From an uncultured Oscillospiraceae bacterium (lineage in GTDB: Bacteria > Bacillota > Clostridia > Oscillospirales > Acutalibacteraceae): 27,846 nt of DNA. The notes beneath the pieces are model-generated. The model made no database searches, had not been told where the DNA came from, and was given only the letters and a program-made list of their open reading frames with translations. The position numbers were made by a program, and so were the translations under genes. Shown here one piece after another: positions 7,713 through 16,885 of the stretch. The stretch spans positions 1 through 27,846 of the forward strand of contig USDZ01000002.1 in assembly GCA_900553525.1 (NCBI GenBank), written 5' to 3'. Each line of letters opens with the position of its first letter. Position 1 is the first letter of the stretch.

Positions 7713-10235
7713 TTACTGACGAACTCTTTTCTTATAGACAACCAGCAGGGCCATGCCCGCCAGGGCAACCGTACCCAGCGTCACGCAAAGCGCGATGGGA
7801 GTTTCGACGCCCATTTCCGGGTTGTCGGTCGGATCATCCGTGTTGCCCGGATCATCCGTGTTGCCCGGATCATCCGTGTTGCCCGGGTCGTCATCAATGG
7901 AGGGGAAATCTCCATCGAGGCCGGTCTCTACAAAGGAGGGAACGATGTAATCGTCCGCCGTATGCTCGACGGGTTCCGGATTGGTCGTCAAAATAGCCTG
8001 GGTACCGCTTCCCATGTAAGAGGAGAGCAGAAGCCCGATGCTTTCCTGACCGTCGCCGCCAAACATCGCACCATCTGCATAATAGCCGTCCGCCTCGTCG
8101 ATATTCGCCATATCGAACACCACGTTGCCGTCCTTGTCATAGATCACAATGTCCGCGAAGGATACCGTGGCATAGGTATAGTAAATGCTGAAACCCATAT
8201 GGGCCGTGTTGTAAGCCTGCTCGAAGGAATAAACATCGCCAAACTGATCGGCAAGCGATATCCAGCCGTCCGTCTTGCCATAACCTTTGCCGGCAAAGGA
8301 AACACTCGGGGTCTGGGATGAATCCATCCGATCAAAACGATCAATCCGCATTTTACCAGTGATCGTATAGGGACCGTTGGCCCACAGTTCCTGAGGATCG
8401 TACGCATTGCAGTACATCAGAATCGGGTTCTGCGCAACATGGTCCTCGTCCACCACAAGGGTGAGAACCTTATTGGGGATATATTCTTCGGTCTTGGTCA
8501 GAAGCGTGAAATCACCGACACTATCTTGGCCTTTTTCCCAACCGGCATAGTCGCGGAAGGTCGGTTCAAACTCGTCGTCGATGATCGCCTTGTACTGGGT
8601 CATGGCCTTCGACAGATCGGTCAGACCATAGAGGAAGGTATCATTTGCCAAAGAATAGACAATGGTATTGTCCTGATCCACAAGCCGGAGATCGGCCACA
8701 GCGAAGTCGCCCGTCGCACCGACAAGGCCAAACCCCAGAGTGATCATATACTCCACATCGTTGAGATCGACAAGGAGGTAATTGCCGGAAGCGTCCTTGA
8801 TGTCCACCCAACCGTCGGTGTCGGCGGTCAGCGTGATCTTCTCCTGATTGTTGACGGAGATGACAGCCTTCTCGCCTTCAAACCCGGTGAGTTTCATCTT
8901 ACCAACAAGGGCATAAGGGCCATCCGCAGCCGTCAGCTTATAGGGACCATCCGTCGAATTGGGGTCAACCATCAATCCGTCCGGAATGACGCAGTCGTCG
9001 CGCATGAAGGACAGAAGGGCCTGAGAGGTGCCTTTTTCTTCGTTGGAAATGGTCAGGCTCCGGTTGATGTCGCCGGTGTCGGGGGGTGCCGCGCCGGGAT
9101 CGAATTCGGGAGCTTCCGGCTCCTCAACATCACCAGGATCTGTCTTGTTTTCATACGCTGTATCCCGGCTGATATCGTGATCCTCCGAGGTGTAGGCACT
9201 GAAGGTGACCGCACCGCCCGAATACAGAAAAGTGGTCCAGGTATCCGTATTGGCAAACTCGGTCATGCCATTCAGGGTAGCATCGCTGTTCAGGCCATAG
9301 CGGATGATGCCATCCTTGTCCCGAATGACCAGGTCGGCGATATAGATATCACCGGAGGTGAAGATAACGCCGAAGCGGAGTTTGTCGCCGGGAAGATCGA
9401 AGGTGTAATCGCGCGATACATACCCTTCGGTTGCGGCACCGAGGTCATTTTCCAGTTCGCTAAAGCCATTCCGAACTTCCAGGTTCGGATTATCGCCCGT
9501 GATGTTCTCGAGTTTGAAGTTCACCGAGACCGTGTAGGGAGCACCCGAAGTCGGGAACTGTTCGGCCGGCAGATTCAGTTCAAAGCAGGGCTGCGCATCG
9601 CTGCCTTCGACCGGGTTCGACAGTTTCAGATAACGGGTGGGCTCGTAATCGGCAGGAGAAACCTCGTTGTACACACTGAAGGTCGCTGTACCGCCGGTAT
9701 GATACAGAGAGGAGGTCCAGGTCGCGGTGTCGGCAAACTCAGTCATACCGAACAGCGTATCGTCCCAATTCAGGGAATACTTGATTACTCCATCTTTGTC
9801 CTTGATCACCAGATCCGCGATATAGAGATCACCATATGTGAAAATAAAGCTAACTCGAATCGCATCACCGGGGGTCTCAATCGTGTACTCACGGGAGACA
9901 TATCCCTCTGTATCAGAACCGAGCTCACCTTCCAGATCGGTCCAACCGTTGAGGATTTCCACGTTCGGGTTATCCCCGGTTACATTCTCTGTTTTAATCA
10001 TCACAGAGAGAGTATAGGGGCCACTCGAAACCGGATACTGTTCGGCCGGCAGCTTCAATGACAACTGCGGCTGTGCGTTATCCGTATTCGAGATTTTCAG
10101 ATACCGGCTGGGAGAATAGTCCTCAGCGGGATCCGCAAATACGGTCAGAGAAAACGCGAACAGGGAACAGAGCAGCGTGAGGCAAGCCAAAACCGCCAGC
10201 ACGCTCTTGGGGGTAGCGTGGAACCGTTTGCTCAT
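7713..10235 (-). CDS. large anchored surface protein with four related beta-rich modules
   Basis: An 840-residue secreted protein. Residues 1-34 are a signal peptide (AVLACLTLLCSLFAFSL core, cleavage near VFA-DP). Four modules of roughly 150-180 residues follow, at about 40-195, 196-360, 395-575 and 590-750. Each starts with a RYLKISN-like strand, has a GPYT(L/V/I) strand, a GWxD/GYVSR turn and ends ADLVIKDKDGxIxYSL. Modules 1 and 2 are the closest pair. An acidic linker with DDPGNT repeats leads to NPEMG, a hydrophobic helix and a KKRVRQ tail. This resembles a sortase NPXTG signal with Met in place of Thr, or a simple membrane anchor. I do not recognise the module family; carbohydrate binding is an inference from the locus. 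ATG 10235 has AAGGAG about 13 nt upstream, a long spacer. High acidic content and repeats suggest a cell-surface stalk that captures glycan. Confidence 0.85.
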   Translation of the reverse strand: MSKRFHATPKSVLAVLACLTLLCSLFAFSLTVFADPAEDYSPSRYLKISNTDNAQPQLSLKLPAEQYPVSSGPYTLSVMIKTENVTGDNPNVEILNGWTDLEGELGSDTEGYVSREYTIETPGDAIRVSFIFTYGDLYIADLVIKDKDGVIKYSLNWDDTLFGMTEFADTATWTSSLYHTGGTATFSVYNEVSPADYEPTRYLKLSNPVEGSDAQPCFELNLPAEQFPTSGAPYTVSVNFKLENITGDNPNLEVRNGFSELENDLGAATEGYVSRDYTFDLPGDKLRFGVIFTSGDIYIADLVIRDKDGIIRYGLNSDATLNGMTEFANTDTWTTFLYSGGAVTFSAYTSEDHDISRDTAYENKTDPGDVEEPEAPEFDPGAAPPDTGDINRSLTISNEEKGTSQALLSFMRDDCVIPDGLMVDPNSTDGPYKLTAADGPYALVGKMKLTGFEGEKAVISVNNQEKITLTADTDGWVDIKDASGNYLLVDLNDVEYMITLGFGLVGATGDFAVADLRLVDQDNTIVYSLANDTFLYGLTDLSKAMTQYKAIIDDEFEPTFRDYAGWEKGQDSVGDFTLLTKTEEYIPNKVLTLVVDEDHVAQNPILMYCNAYDPQELWANGPYTITGKMRIDRFDRMDSSQTPSVSFAGKGYGKTDGWISLADQFGDVYSFEQAYNTAHMGFSIYYTYATVSFADIVIYDKDGNVVFDMANIDEADGYYADGAMFGGDGQESIGLLLSSYMGSGTQAILTTNPEPVEHTADDYIVPSFVETGLDGDFPSIDDDPGNTDDPGNTDDPGNTDDPTDNPEMGVETPIALCVTLGTVALAGMALLVVYKKRVRQ
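7833..7889 (-). repeat. 18-bp tandem repeats encoding DDPGNT
   Basis: Three consecutive 18-bp units (CATCCGTGTTGCCCGGAT on the plus strand) with slight changes at the ends encode D-D-P-G-N-T in the linker ahead of the C-terminal anchor of the 840-residue surface protein. Such repeats can vary in number by slippage. Confidence 0.8.
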
Positions 10236-10316
10236 GGTTGCGATAACACTCCTTTTCCATTTTTATACTAACAGCCGTCCGACTGTTGATCTACATGCTT
10301 TTTTCCGGCAAAGCGA

Positions 10317-11432
10317 TTATTCTCCGCTTTCACCCGTTTTTTGGAAAGGCAGTTTCTTCAGGGCAAAGAGGATACCGAAGACGATCGCCGCCACTACGAT
10401 CACGCCACCGACCACGATCAGCACGATCCAACCGGCCGACAGGCCGCCACCTTCTTCGCCTTCGCCAGCATCAGAAGCGTTCGGCACCGTGGTCATCCCC
10501 GCCGGAGTGTCGCCGCTGGAGTCGCTGTCATTCGGATCCGTAGTAATCACACTAGACGAATCCCCCGTTGTGGTATCTCCCGAAGAATCCGAGGGGTCGG
10601 TTGTCGTGTCAGCGGTATTGCCATTATCCGTGGGATCCGGATCGTTGTTATCCGGCGGAGTCGTGGTGGAATCGGAGCCGCCGCTGGTCGGATCCTCGTA
10701 CACAGGGGCGTCGGTGGGTTCCGGACCGGTATCCGCATCACCGCGGCTGACGGTATACTCAGCCGCATCGCCTTCGCCAAACTTCACATTCAGGATCAGG
10801 GGCTGAGGATTAATTTCGCCGATATCACGAAGGTCTGCCGTGTCGTTGCTGCCAAGCAGATCGATCAAATCCGGATCGGTATCCCAGGAATACACGACTT
10901 CGCCCGCCGCGTTTTCAATCCGGAAATTCCGATAATAGACATCCCCTTTGGCCCAGCAGAGGCCCAGATTCAAAATCCAATGTTCCGGCAGATCCGCCCC
11001 CATGGGGAGTCGGGTAACATCCTCGACTGTGACCCAGTCGTTGTTGGTTTTCGGCTGATTAGCCTTGAGTTCCTGCCAGCCATTGCTGTCCTCCGTAACA
11101 CAGAACTGACGCATTTCCTGCGTTTTTTCGGAACCCATCGATTGCAAGGTATAAACATCAAACAACATTATTGGATCATTTTTTGAATTAAGTCGGCCGA
11201 AGTTTTCGAGCTTGTACTCCAACTTGATGGTGAACGGACCGCCTTCTCCAAACAAGGACTTGGGCATAAAGACACGAATGAGCGGGTTGTCGTCTTTCGC
11301 CTGGGTGTTATGTATCGCAATGACGATAGGCTCATCCGCCGCTGCGGAAAAACCCATCACCGAAAACGACAGCACAACCGCCAACACAGCCAACACGGAC
11401 AGGAAACGCTTTAGGAACCATCGTTTTTTCAT
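10317..11432 (-). CDS. anchored surface protein with one related module
   Basis: A 371-residue protein. I start it at ATG 11432 because AGGAGGAGAGC lies 4-5 nt upstream; the frame is open to 11501 but that part reaches into the promoter region. Residues 1-30 are a signal peptide (FLSVLAVLAVVLSFSVMGFS, then AAADEP). Residues ~32-225 form one module of the kind repeated in the next gene: GPFTIKLEYKLENF, NGWQEL, GDVYYRNFRIENAAGEVVYSW and a final DLIDLLGSND. A long Asp/Thr/Ser/Pro/Gly linker follows (~235-330). The end is a strong membrane helix (AGWIVLIVVGGVIVVAAIVF) and a short basic tail, so it is probably held in the membrane with the module outside. No sortase motif is evident. It lies 81 nt ahead of the larger relative and likely works with it. 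Function is unknown; a surface binding role is inferred. Confidence 0.85.
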   Translation of the reverse strand: MKKRWFLKRFLSVLAVLAVVLSFSVMGFSAAADEPIVIAIHNTQAKDDNPLIRVFMPKSLFGEGGPFTIKLEYKLENFGRLNSKNDPIMLFDVYTLQSMGSEKTQEMRQFCVTEDSNGWQELKANQPKTNNDWVTVEDVTRLPMGADLPEHWILNLGLCWAKGDVYYRNFRIENAAGEVVYSWDTDPDLIDLLGSNDTADLRDIGEINPQPLILNVKFGEGDAAEYTVSRGDADTGPEPTDAPVYEDPTSGGSDSTTTPPDNNDPDPTDNGNTADTTTDPSDSSGDTTTGDSSSVITTDPNDSDSSGDTPAGMTTVPNASDAGEGEEGGGLSAGWIVLIVVGGVIVVAAIVFGILFALKKLPFQKTGESGE

Positions 11433-11499
11433 AATTGCTCTCCTCCTATTTTTGCCAAAACCACAAAAACCGATGACGATTTGTTGTGATTCTATGTGC

Positions 11500-11505
11500 A
11501 TTATA
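11500..11505 (-). promoter_or_regulatory. candidate -10 box in front of surface-protein genes
   Basis: A perfect TATAAT on the minus strand lies in an AT-rich 134-nt gap between the permease at 11567 and the surface protein starting at 11432. No convincing -35 box at 17 nt is seen (a TTGTCA lies only 11 nt away). It may give the surface proteins an extra internal promoter. Confidence 0.3.
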
Positions 11506-11566
11506 TAATATTATGCTGACAAAAACGGCTCCCAATTTTAGTATTTAGATGTCCAAATTTGCTTTA

Positions 11567-12472
11567 TTAGTCGGTTGAATAGAAAACGAAGCGGCTGACG
11601 ATCAAATTGACAATCCCGACAATCAGTAAAATTGCCACAAAATAGATCAGAGAGATGGCGTTGGAATAGCCGTAATTGCCGGCCTGAAAATACGTGGTGA
11701 TGGATCGCATGATCGTATTGCCGTAATCGGTAAACGAATCGATAATGGAATAGATGATGACGACGAGGATCGTGGGTGAAATCATGGGGAAGGTGATTTT
11801 CCAGAGTTTCTCCCAGGCAGTGGCGCCTTCAATATCCGCAGCCTCATAGGAACTGGGCGCAATATGGTTGACGGCCGCCAGAAGAAGAACAATCTGCACG
11901 CCGGATTTCCATGTGATGTCGAAAAACCCGTTGACAATCGACGTGGCAAAATTTGTGACAAAGGCCGGCAGACCCAATGTCTGCATTAAAGAGTCAAAGG
12001 CCGGAAAACTGAACATATACGCCTGCTGTGTTTCCGACATGGCGGAGTCCGTCATCAACACCTGTGTCCGCAAAATCGTGATAACCACGCCCGAAGCAAT
12101 GATGACGGGGAAAAAGAACACCGCCCGGCAGAAAGTCCTGCCGAAAAACTTTTGACGCAGGATCAGCGCGATGAACAGGCTGAACACCACAATAACCGGA
12201 ACCTGCAGAACCACGTCTCTAATCGATTCAAAGAAATTTCTCAAAAAGTTGGCGTCTTCCGTGAAAAGGGATTCAAAGTTTTTGGTCCCGATGAATGTAG
12301 AAGTCGCCGTGGCGAAATTCACATTGCTGAACGCCCACACCACGGTCGTCAGCACTGGAATAAGGAAGAAATAGATGGCGCCGATAAACCACGGGAGAAT
12401 AAAGAGTCTGCCCCACCAAGCTCGACGACGCTGTAACTTGGACACGGGCGCACGCTTTGTTTTTTCAGCCAT
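11567..12472 (-). CDS. carbohydrate ABC transporter permease, MalF/LplB type
   Basis: A 301-residue permease of the CUT1 MalF/UgpA/LplB class. The start is ATG 12472 (MAEKTKRAPVSK), with GGGAGGAGAG upstream; it overlaps the stop of the DUF5696 gene by 8 nt (ATGGCTGA), which suggests coupled translation. The frame is open to 12532 but has no ribosome site there. Helices begin at LFILPWFIGAIYFFLIPVL. The cytoplasmic EAA loop reads SYEAADIEGATAWEKLWKIT, and the C-terminus ends in a final membrane helix with SRFVFYSTD. It is probably the partner of the MalG-type gene at 6593-7621 rather than of 16886-17743, since the latter already has a neighbour at 17758. No ATPase gene accompanies it. Confidence 0.92.
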   Translation of the reverse strand: MAEKTKRAPVSKLQRRRAWWGRLFILPWFIGAIYFFLIPVLTTVVWAFSNVNFATATSTFIGTKNFESLFTEDANFLRNFFESIRDVVLQVPVIVVFSLFIALILRQKFFGRTFCRAVFFFPVIIASGVVITILRTQVLMTDSAMSETQQAYMFSFPAFDSLMQTLGLPAFVTNFATSIVNGFFDITWKSGVQIVLLLAAVNHIAPSSYEAADIEGATAWEKLWKITFPMISPTILVVIIYSIIDSFTDYGNTIMRSITTYFQAGNYGYSNAISLIYFVAILLIVGIVNLIVSRFVFYSTD

Positions 12473-14729
12473 CCGTCTCTCCTCCCTTCTCGGAAACCCG
12501 ATATCCTTTGGCTTCGATGGTTTGCCCCTCAACTGTCACGGAGGTTTCCCGATAATTGACCGTCACAACGGTCCCGTCCGCGAATGTGGTACGATTGACA
12601 TCTTCCATCAGAATCTCGTGATCGACAATCCTCTGATCGGCCACCTGCCTGAGGATCGGCGCAATCTCCTGATATGCGGCCGTCACGCTGTCAATCCAAT
12701 CCTGATACCGGGCGCTGATAATGTCCTTGTAATCGGTTTCCTTTAAAATATCGTAATTTTCAGCCAAAAACCGCACCTTGGGAGAACTACCGGTTTCCAG
12801 CGCATATAGAAATGCCTCCTGGGGATCGCTCTGCTCATTGACCGACTCACCGGAAATAGGCAGAACACCATGCAGAACAATCTGATAAAACGGAACCGAA
12901 GCCGTTTCATTCAGGAACGAGCTGGTGGACATCGGCGTATCGGTGACAAAAGACGCATAGGGCAGCGCATAGGCATTCGCCTCTGAGAGCAGCAGAGGAC
13001 CTTTTTGCGTCAACGTTTCCAGTGCCTGTTTCCATACATCCTGCGTAAACTCGCGGGACATCCCGTCATCTGCAAAATCCGAATACAGCTGGTTGCCCAG
13101 GGTATGAGCCGACAATCCTGTAAATCCGGTTTGTTTGGTGGCCGCCAGCTTTTGACAAGCTTCCAGCACTTTAAGAGGAGTAAGCAGGAAGCTGGGATTG
13201 GAAAGATCGGCCGTCAGCGTTTTCAGATCGTAGGCGTACTGCATGGCCGGGTTTTTCTGAATGGAAGCGGCGGCGTCAAATTTCTTACTGAAGCCCCAAC
13301 GGCTCTTATAAAGGTTGTTGACATTGACGCCGAGGTGCAAATCAATCCCCTGCTCCGCGCAATATTCTTCGAGGGCCTCGAGCTTTTTGGTTCCCCCCAA
13401 GCGTCCTTCTGCCTTGAGGTCGGTCTGAATGGCACTTCCTGTTCCATCCTTGTTCCAATACTGATAGTCCACGAGAAGCTGGTCCGCGCCTTTTTGCTTG
13501 AGTTCCGTCAGAATCGTAAGCGCATCTTCATAGCTAGTCAGCGGCACCACGCGATTGATGGGGAAACCAAGGATATATTCTTTTGCCATCACACCGCCCA
13601 GAAGCTCCACGACCAACGGCGCCTCGTCCGCCGTCACGCGGGTCTCCAGGCCCTGCTCAAAAAGATATTCCCGATATGCGTCGGCCATTCCCACATAATC
13701 GGCGTCTTCCCCGTCAAGGAGTTTATAGCGTACCGACATTTTTTCGGATTTGGTCGGAGTCTCTTCAAAAATAGTGACGGTCTGATTGGTTCTCTCCACA
13801 CGGCCCATATCATAATCGCGATAGATGAATTCGGCGTACACGTTGCTATAGGAACAGCGTTTGCCGTTCACCGATGCGTTGATAAGAGCCCTGGCCTCGC
13901 CCTGCGTGATAATGCCGAGAAAAGCGTGATCTCCGTCTTTCAGACCAAAGACCGGCATTCGGATGGTCTGGGTCATGTCTCCCATTTCCAACCGAGTTGT
14001 CGCAGAATCCCGCCCGTAAACATACTGTTCATAGTCCTCGACATAACCAGTGGTTTGGTTCAAGGCGATCAAGGCGCCCGACCCATCCGGTAAAAACAGA
14101 TAACCTTCTGCCTGCGCATCCGCCGCACCGAAATAAGGAGCAACCGATACACGGACAAGGCGGTATCTTTCATTGGTCTCGCGGATTTCCGAGGTTATCA
14201 GGGAGATTTCCACCCCATCCTCATGGAGAACCACTTCTACTGGAATGAAGAAGCCCTCCCGTTCAAACTGGAATTCCGCGCGGAATCCTCCATCGATGCG
14301 GGTCACGGACGCTCCGCCCTTATCAACGCTGGCGGTTTTGCCGTTCAAATCGGTAAGGTTGCCCAGCGTATCGGTGTAAACTAACTGTATAAGGGAGGCC
14401 ATCCCCAGCTTGGCAACAGGTTGAGCCGCTGCGTCGTCATTGTAATTTTCCGGAGTGCTGTTCCAGACATATCCGTCTTTGTCGACAATCTGAAACCAGG
14501 TTTCCTTTTCGTCTACGCGCAGTTCCAGCTGACTGTTGGAGGCAACCGTCACGAATCCGCTCTCCGCAGAGGGCTCCGTTTCCTCAACCGGCGTTTGCTC
14601 TTCCGGCTCAACGGGTTCATCCGCCACGGCGAACGGCGCAAACACCAGCGCAACTGTAAGAAGCGCCGCCACCCCTCCATGTAGGATATGCTTGATTCTG
14701 GATGGAAAGCGTCTACCTGCCTGTTTCAT
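12465..14729 (-). CDS. DUF5696 domain-containing secreted protein
   Basis: A 754-residue protein. I take ATG 14729 (MKQAGRRFPS), with GGAGAG 9 nt upstream; TTG 14768, with AAGGGGG upstream, is a possible longer start. A signal peptide (GGVAALLTVALVFAPFAVA-DEP) is followed by an acidic Glu/Pro linker, so the protein is exported; I see no lipobox or membrane anchor. The remainder matches what I know of DUF5696: a beta-sandwich N-terminal half (SQLELRVDEKETWFQIVDKD, GYLFLPDGSGALIALN) and a barrel-like C-terminal half with ADQLLVDYQYWNKDGTGS, IDLHLGVNVNNLYK, TGLSAHTLGNQLYSDF and ALPYASFVTDTPMS. That arrangement recalls clan-D glycoside hydrolases such as GH31/GH36-like folds, but I cannot assign catalytic residues with confidence. 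It lies 53 nt after the NHL/YIP1 gene and overlaps the next permease gene by 8 nt. Its likely role is processing or binding of glycan outside the membrane. Confidence 0.85.
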   Translation of the reverse strand: MKQAGRRFPSRIKHILHGGVAALLTVALVFAPFAVADEPVEPEEQTPVEETEPSAESGFVTVASNSQLELRVDEKETWFQIVDKDGYVWNSTPENYNDDAAAQPVAKLGMASLIQLVYTDTLGNLTDLNGKTASVDKGGASVTRIDGGFRAEFQFEREGFFIPVEVVLHEDGVEISLITSEIRETNERYRLVRVSVAPYFGAADAQAEGYLFLPDGSGALIALNQTTGYVEDYEQYVYGRDSATTRLEMGDMTQTIRMPVFGLKDGDHAFLGIITQGEARALINASVNGKRCSYSNVYAEFIYRDYDMGRVERTNQTVTIFEETPTKSEKMSVRYKLLDGEDADYVGMADAYREYLFEQGLETRVTADEAPLVVELLGGVMAKEYILGFPINRVVPLTSYEDALTILTELKQKGADQLLVDYQYWNKDGTGSAIQTDLKAEGRLGGTKKLEALEEYCAEQGIDLHLGVNVNNLYKSRWGFSKKFDAAASIQKNPAMQYAYDLKTLTADLSNPSFLLTPLKVLEACQKLAATKQTGFTGLSAHTLGNQLYSDFADDGMSREFTQDVWKQALETLTQKGPLLLSEANAYALPYASFVTDTPMSTSSFLNETASVPFYQIVLHGVLPISGESVNEQSDPQEAFLYALETGSSPKVRFLAENYDILKETDYKDIISARYQDWIDSVTAAYQEIAPILRQVADQRIVDHEILMEDVNRTTFADGTVVTVNYRETSVTVEGQTIEAKGYRVSEKGGETDG

Positions 14730-14782
14730 ATCCGATGTCTCTCCATTCTTATGATAAAGGGTTTTCAACGCTATCCCCCTTC

Positions 14783-16846
14783 CTAACGAAGCGTAATTTC
14801 CGTAAACAGCGCGGAAATAAAGCTGACAAACTGGCCAAACACGCTATAGAAAATCGCGGCAATAATGACGATGATAATCAATCCGCAGAAAGTCAGAAGC
14901 AAAGTAAATAGCGTTTTAGCCAAAGTATATTGATGCACTTCCCGAATGGCGATGAGCATCGAAAATCCTGTCCAAATCAGGACAATCCATCTCGCACCTT
15001 CATAAAAGGCACTCTCGTCCCCAGTCAGAATGTTGCTAAGTATGACAACCACTGTCATGCCGATGACATAGGGTACCAGGGCGTATGAACAGAAGGTCCA
15101 GATTTCGAGGAATTTACCCTTGCCGTCCATGATCGTGGTGACAGCCCAGTTACACAGTATAAAGGCAATAAAGATCCCGATAGTGGATAAGAAGGTCACA
15201 AGGAAATTAAACTGATCTGTACGATTCTCATTAAAACTGAAGCCCGTTACCTGCCGAATCAAAATCGATACAATCAGGAAGCCCAGCAAAACGAGGTTTG
15301 CCAACCAGAAAGAACCGCTCTTTTCATCCTTCAGATCGGTATAGCCATTGATCGGATGGAACATACAATACATGGGATACTTGCTCTTGGGTCGACCTCC
15401 AGCGTATATCTCCTGCTTCTTTTTCCGGCTGACTAAAACAAGCGGAACCACGATCAAGGCCGCCAAGATGAGCATGAAGACGGCAAAATAATCGTGCAAC
15501 AGATCCGAACGGTATTCCCGAAATGCGTTGGCATACAATTCCCGGTCGTTGCCCAGCTTGAAATAGGTCATGGCCTGTTGGTAATCGCCCAGACCTTCAT
15601 AGGCCTTGCCAAGGCCCAAATTGGCCAGCTCATAGTTATAATCGCTCTTCAGAACCTCTTGCCAGGGCTCCATGGCCTGCTGATAAAGCCCATCCTCGTA
15701 AAGAAGAGATGCTTCCCGGATATTGAGGGCAAAGGCCGTGGGCTCAAAAACCGTGATAGAACCCCGTTCACTGTCTAAAACCAGCAGGCGATTTCCAACT
15801 GTTTCCAGCGACTCCGCCGCATCAAAACAGCCCGCCTGGTTTCCATTGCCGCCGAACACATAAAGAAGCGTACCCTCCTGGTCATATTGGAAAATACGGC
15901 CGCTTCCTTTATCCAGGATGGTGATAAAGCCTTCATCGTCGACTACAATGTCGTTAAGCATCTGGTCGTCCATGTTATCGGTACTGGCAATATGGTCGCC
16001 GTAGACATTATCCGCAAGAACATTGTCCCCCTTGGCGTTAAGCTTACGCACCTGGCCGGACGTCACATCGTTGCCTTGCCGGACGGTATAGATGAAATCC
16101 TTCTCGTCTATACAAAAGCTGATAAAGTTAACAGGCACGGTGCGAGCCATGTTGCCCGCCTGCTCTTCGGTCAGAATATTCTTCCAAAAGTAATTCATGA
16201 GGACTTCGAAACTCACGGCTATAGGTTCCGCACCGTAAAATCCCATGAAACTGCCGTCGGTTTCAAATTGAAGCGCACCTTCCAAACAGCCGGAAGAAAG
16301 CACATACAGCACGCCGGCCGAATCCTCCAGTATTTTGGTAGGCTGAAACTCAAAGTTTTCCGGTACAACATTTGCTTCCGGAGCTTCGATTTTTCCGATC
16401 TGCCTGCCTTCCGCATCCAGAACGAAAACCGCCATTCCAGCCTTATCCGATACCATAATCCGTCCGTCCGACGTTACAAAGAGACCCGCAGCCTCCTGAA
16501 ACGTCAGAGCAGCGCCGTCCGGGTCCGTCGGCTGGATAATGCGCAGGAACTGCATGTCGGCATCCAATACAATGATCCGGCTGTTCCCGGAATCCAGCAC
16601 AAACACCTGGTTATCCTCGGTGACATATAGATCTTTTGGAGCCGCAAGAGCTCCCACACCGAAGTCCACACCGAAGTAAACCTCGTCGACCCGATAAGCG
16701 GGGGAAGTGGGAACCGCTTCATCCCAATAATCATAAGTATAGTGAGGAGACGTCGTTGCCTCTGCCAAGGAGACAGTCGGCAACATGATGAGCAGGGCCG
16801 CCGCCAGGGCCATAAGCCTGCCCGCCTTTGCGAATATTGTCTTCAT
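14783..16846 (-). CDS. NHL-repeat / TPR / YIP1 membrane protein
   Basis: A 687-residue multi-domain protein. Residues 1-29 are a signal peptide. Residues ~50-370 form an NHL-type beta-propeller with repeated strands such as APKDLYVTEDNQVFVLDSGN, SRIIVLDADMQFLRII and LNDIVVDDEGFITILDKGSG. Residues ~378-440 are TPR-like (LYEDGLYQQAMEPWQEVLK, then YELANLGLGKAYEGLGDYQQ). A helix at ~453-473 followed by SRKKK returns the chain to the cytoplasm. Residues ~490-687 look like a YIP1 domain with about five membrane helices. The propeller and TPR should therefore face outward, tethered by the YIP1 part. In the family this combination is seen near DUF5696 proteins and sugar transporters, by my recollection. 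A role as scaffold or sensor for the uptake machine is an inference. ATG 16846 has only a distant GGAAAGGG ribosome site. Confidence 0.82.
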   Translation of the reverse strand: MKTIFAKAGRLMALAAALLIMLPTVSLAEATTSPHYTYDYWDEAVPTSPAYRVDEVYFGVDFGVGALAAPKDLYVTEDNQVFVLDSGNSRIIVLDADMQFLRIIQPTDPDGAALTFQEAAGLFVTSDGRIMVSDKAGMAVFVLDAEGRQIGKIEAPEANVVPENFEFQPTKILEDSAGVLYVLSSGCLEGALQFETDGSFMGFYGAEPIAVSFEVLMNYFWKNILTEEQAGNMARTVPVNFISFCIDEKDFIYTVRQGNDVTSGQVRKLNAKGDNVLADNVYGDHIASTDNMDDQMLNDIVVDDEGFITILDKGSGRIFQYDQEGTLLYVFGGNGNQAGCFDAAESLETVGNRLLVLDSERGSITVFEPTAFALNIREASLLYEDGLYQQAMEPWQEVLKSDYNYELANLGLGKAYEGLGDYQQAMTYFKLGNDRELYANAFREYRSDLLHDYFAVFMLILAALIVVPLVLVSRKKKQEIYAGGRPKSKYPMYCMFHPINGYTDLKDEKSGSFWLANLVLLGFLIVSILIRQVTGFSFNENRTDQFNFLVTFLSTIGIFIAFILCNWAVTTIMDGKGKFLEIWTFCSYALVPYVIGMTVVVILSNILTGDESAFYEGARWIVLIWTGFSMLIAIREVHQYTLAKTLFTLLLTFCGLIIIVIIAAIFYSVFGQFVSFISALFTEITLR

Positions 16847-16885
16847 CGTAGCCGTTCACGCCCTTTCCGCCTTGTGGGCAGGCTG

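Noticed and set aside
7833..7889. Short tandem repeats as a CRISPR-like array
   Set aside because: The 18-bp units are directly adjacent without spacers and are in frame, encoding DDPGNT in a protein linker.
8439..10061. 540-codon open frame on the plus strand
   Set aside because: Antisense to the surface-protein gene, which has a signal peptide, repeated modules and an anchor. The internal repeats of the antisense frame mirror those modules.
13005..14093. 362-codon open frame on the plus strand
   Set aside because: Antisense to the DUF5696 gene; no ribosome site and no recognisable domain.
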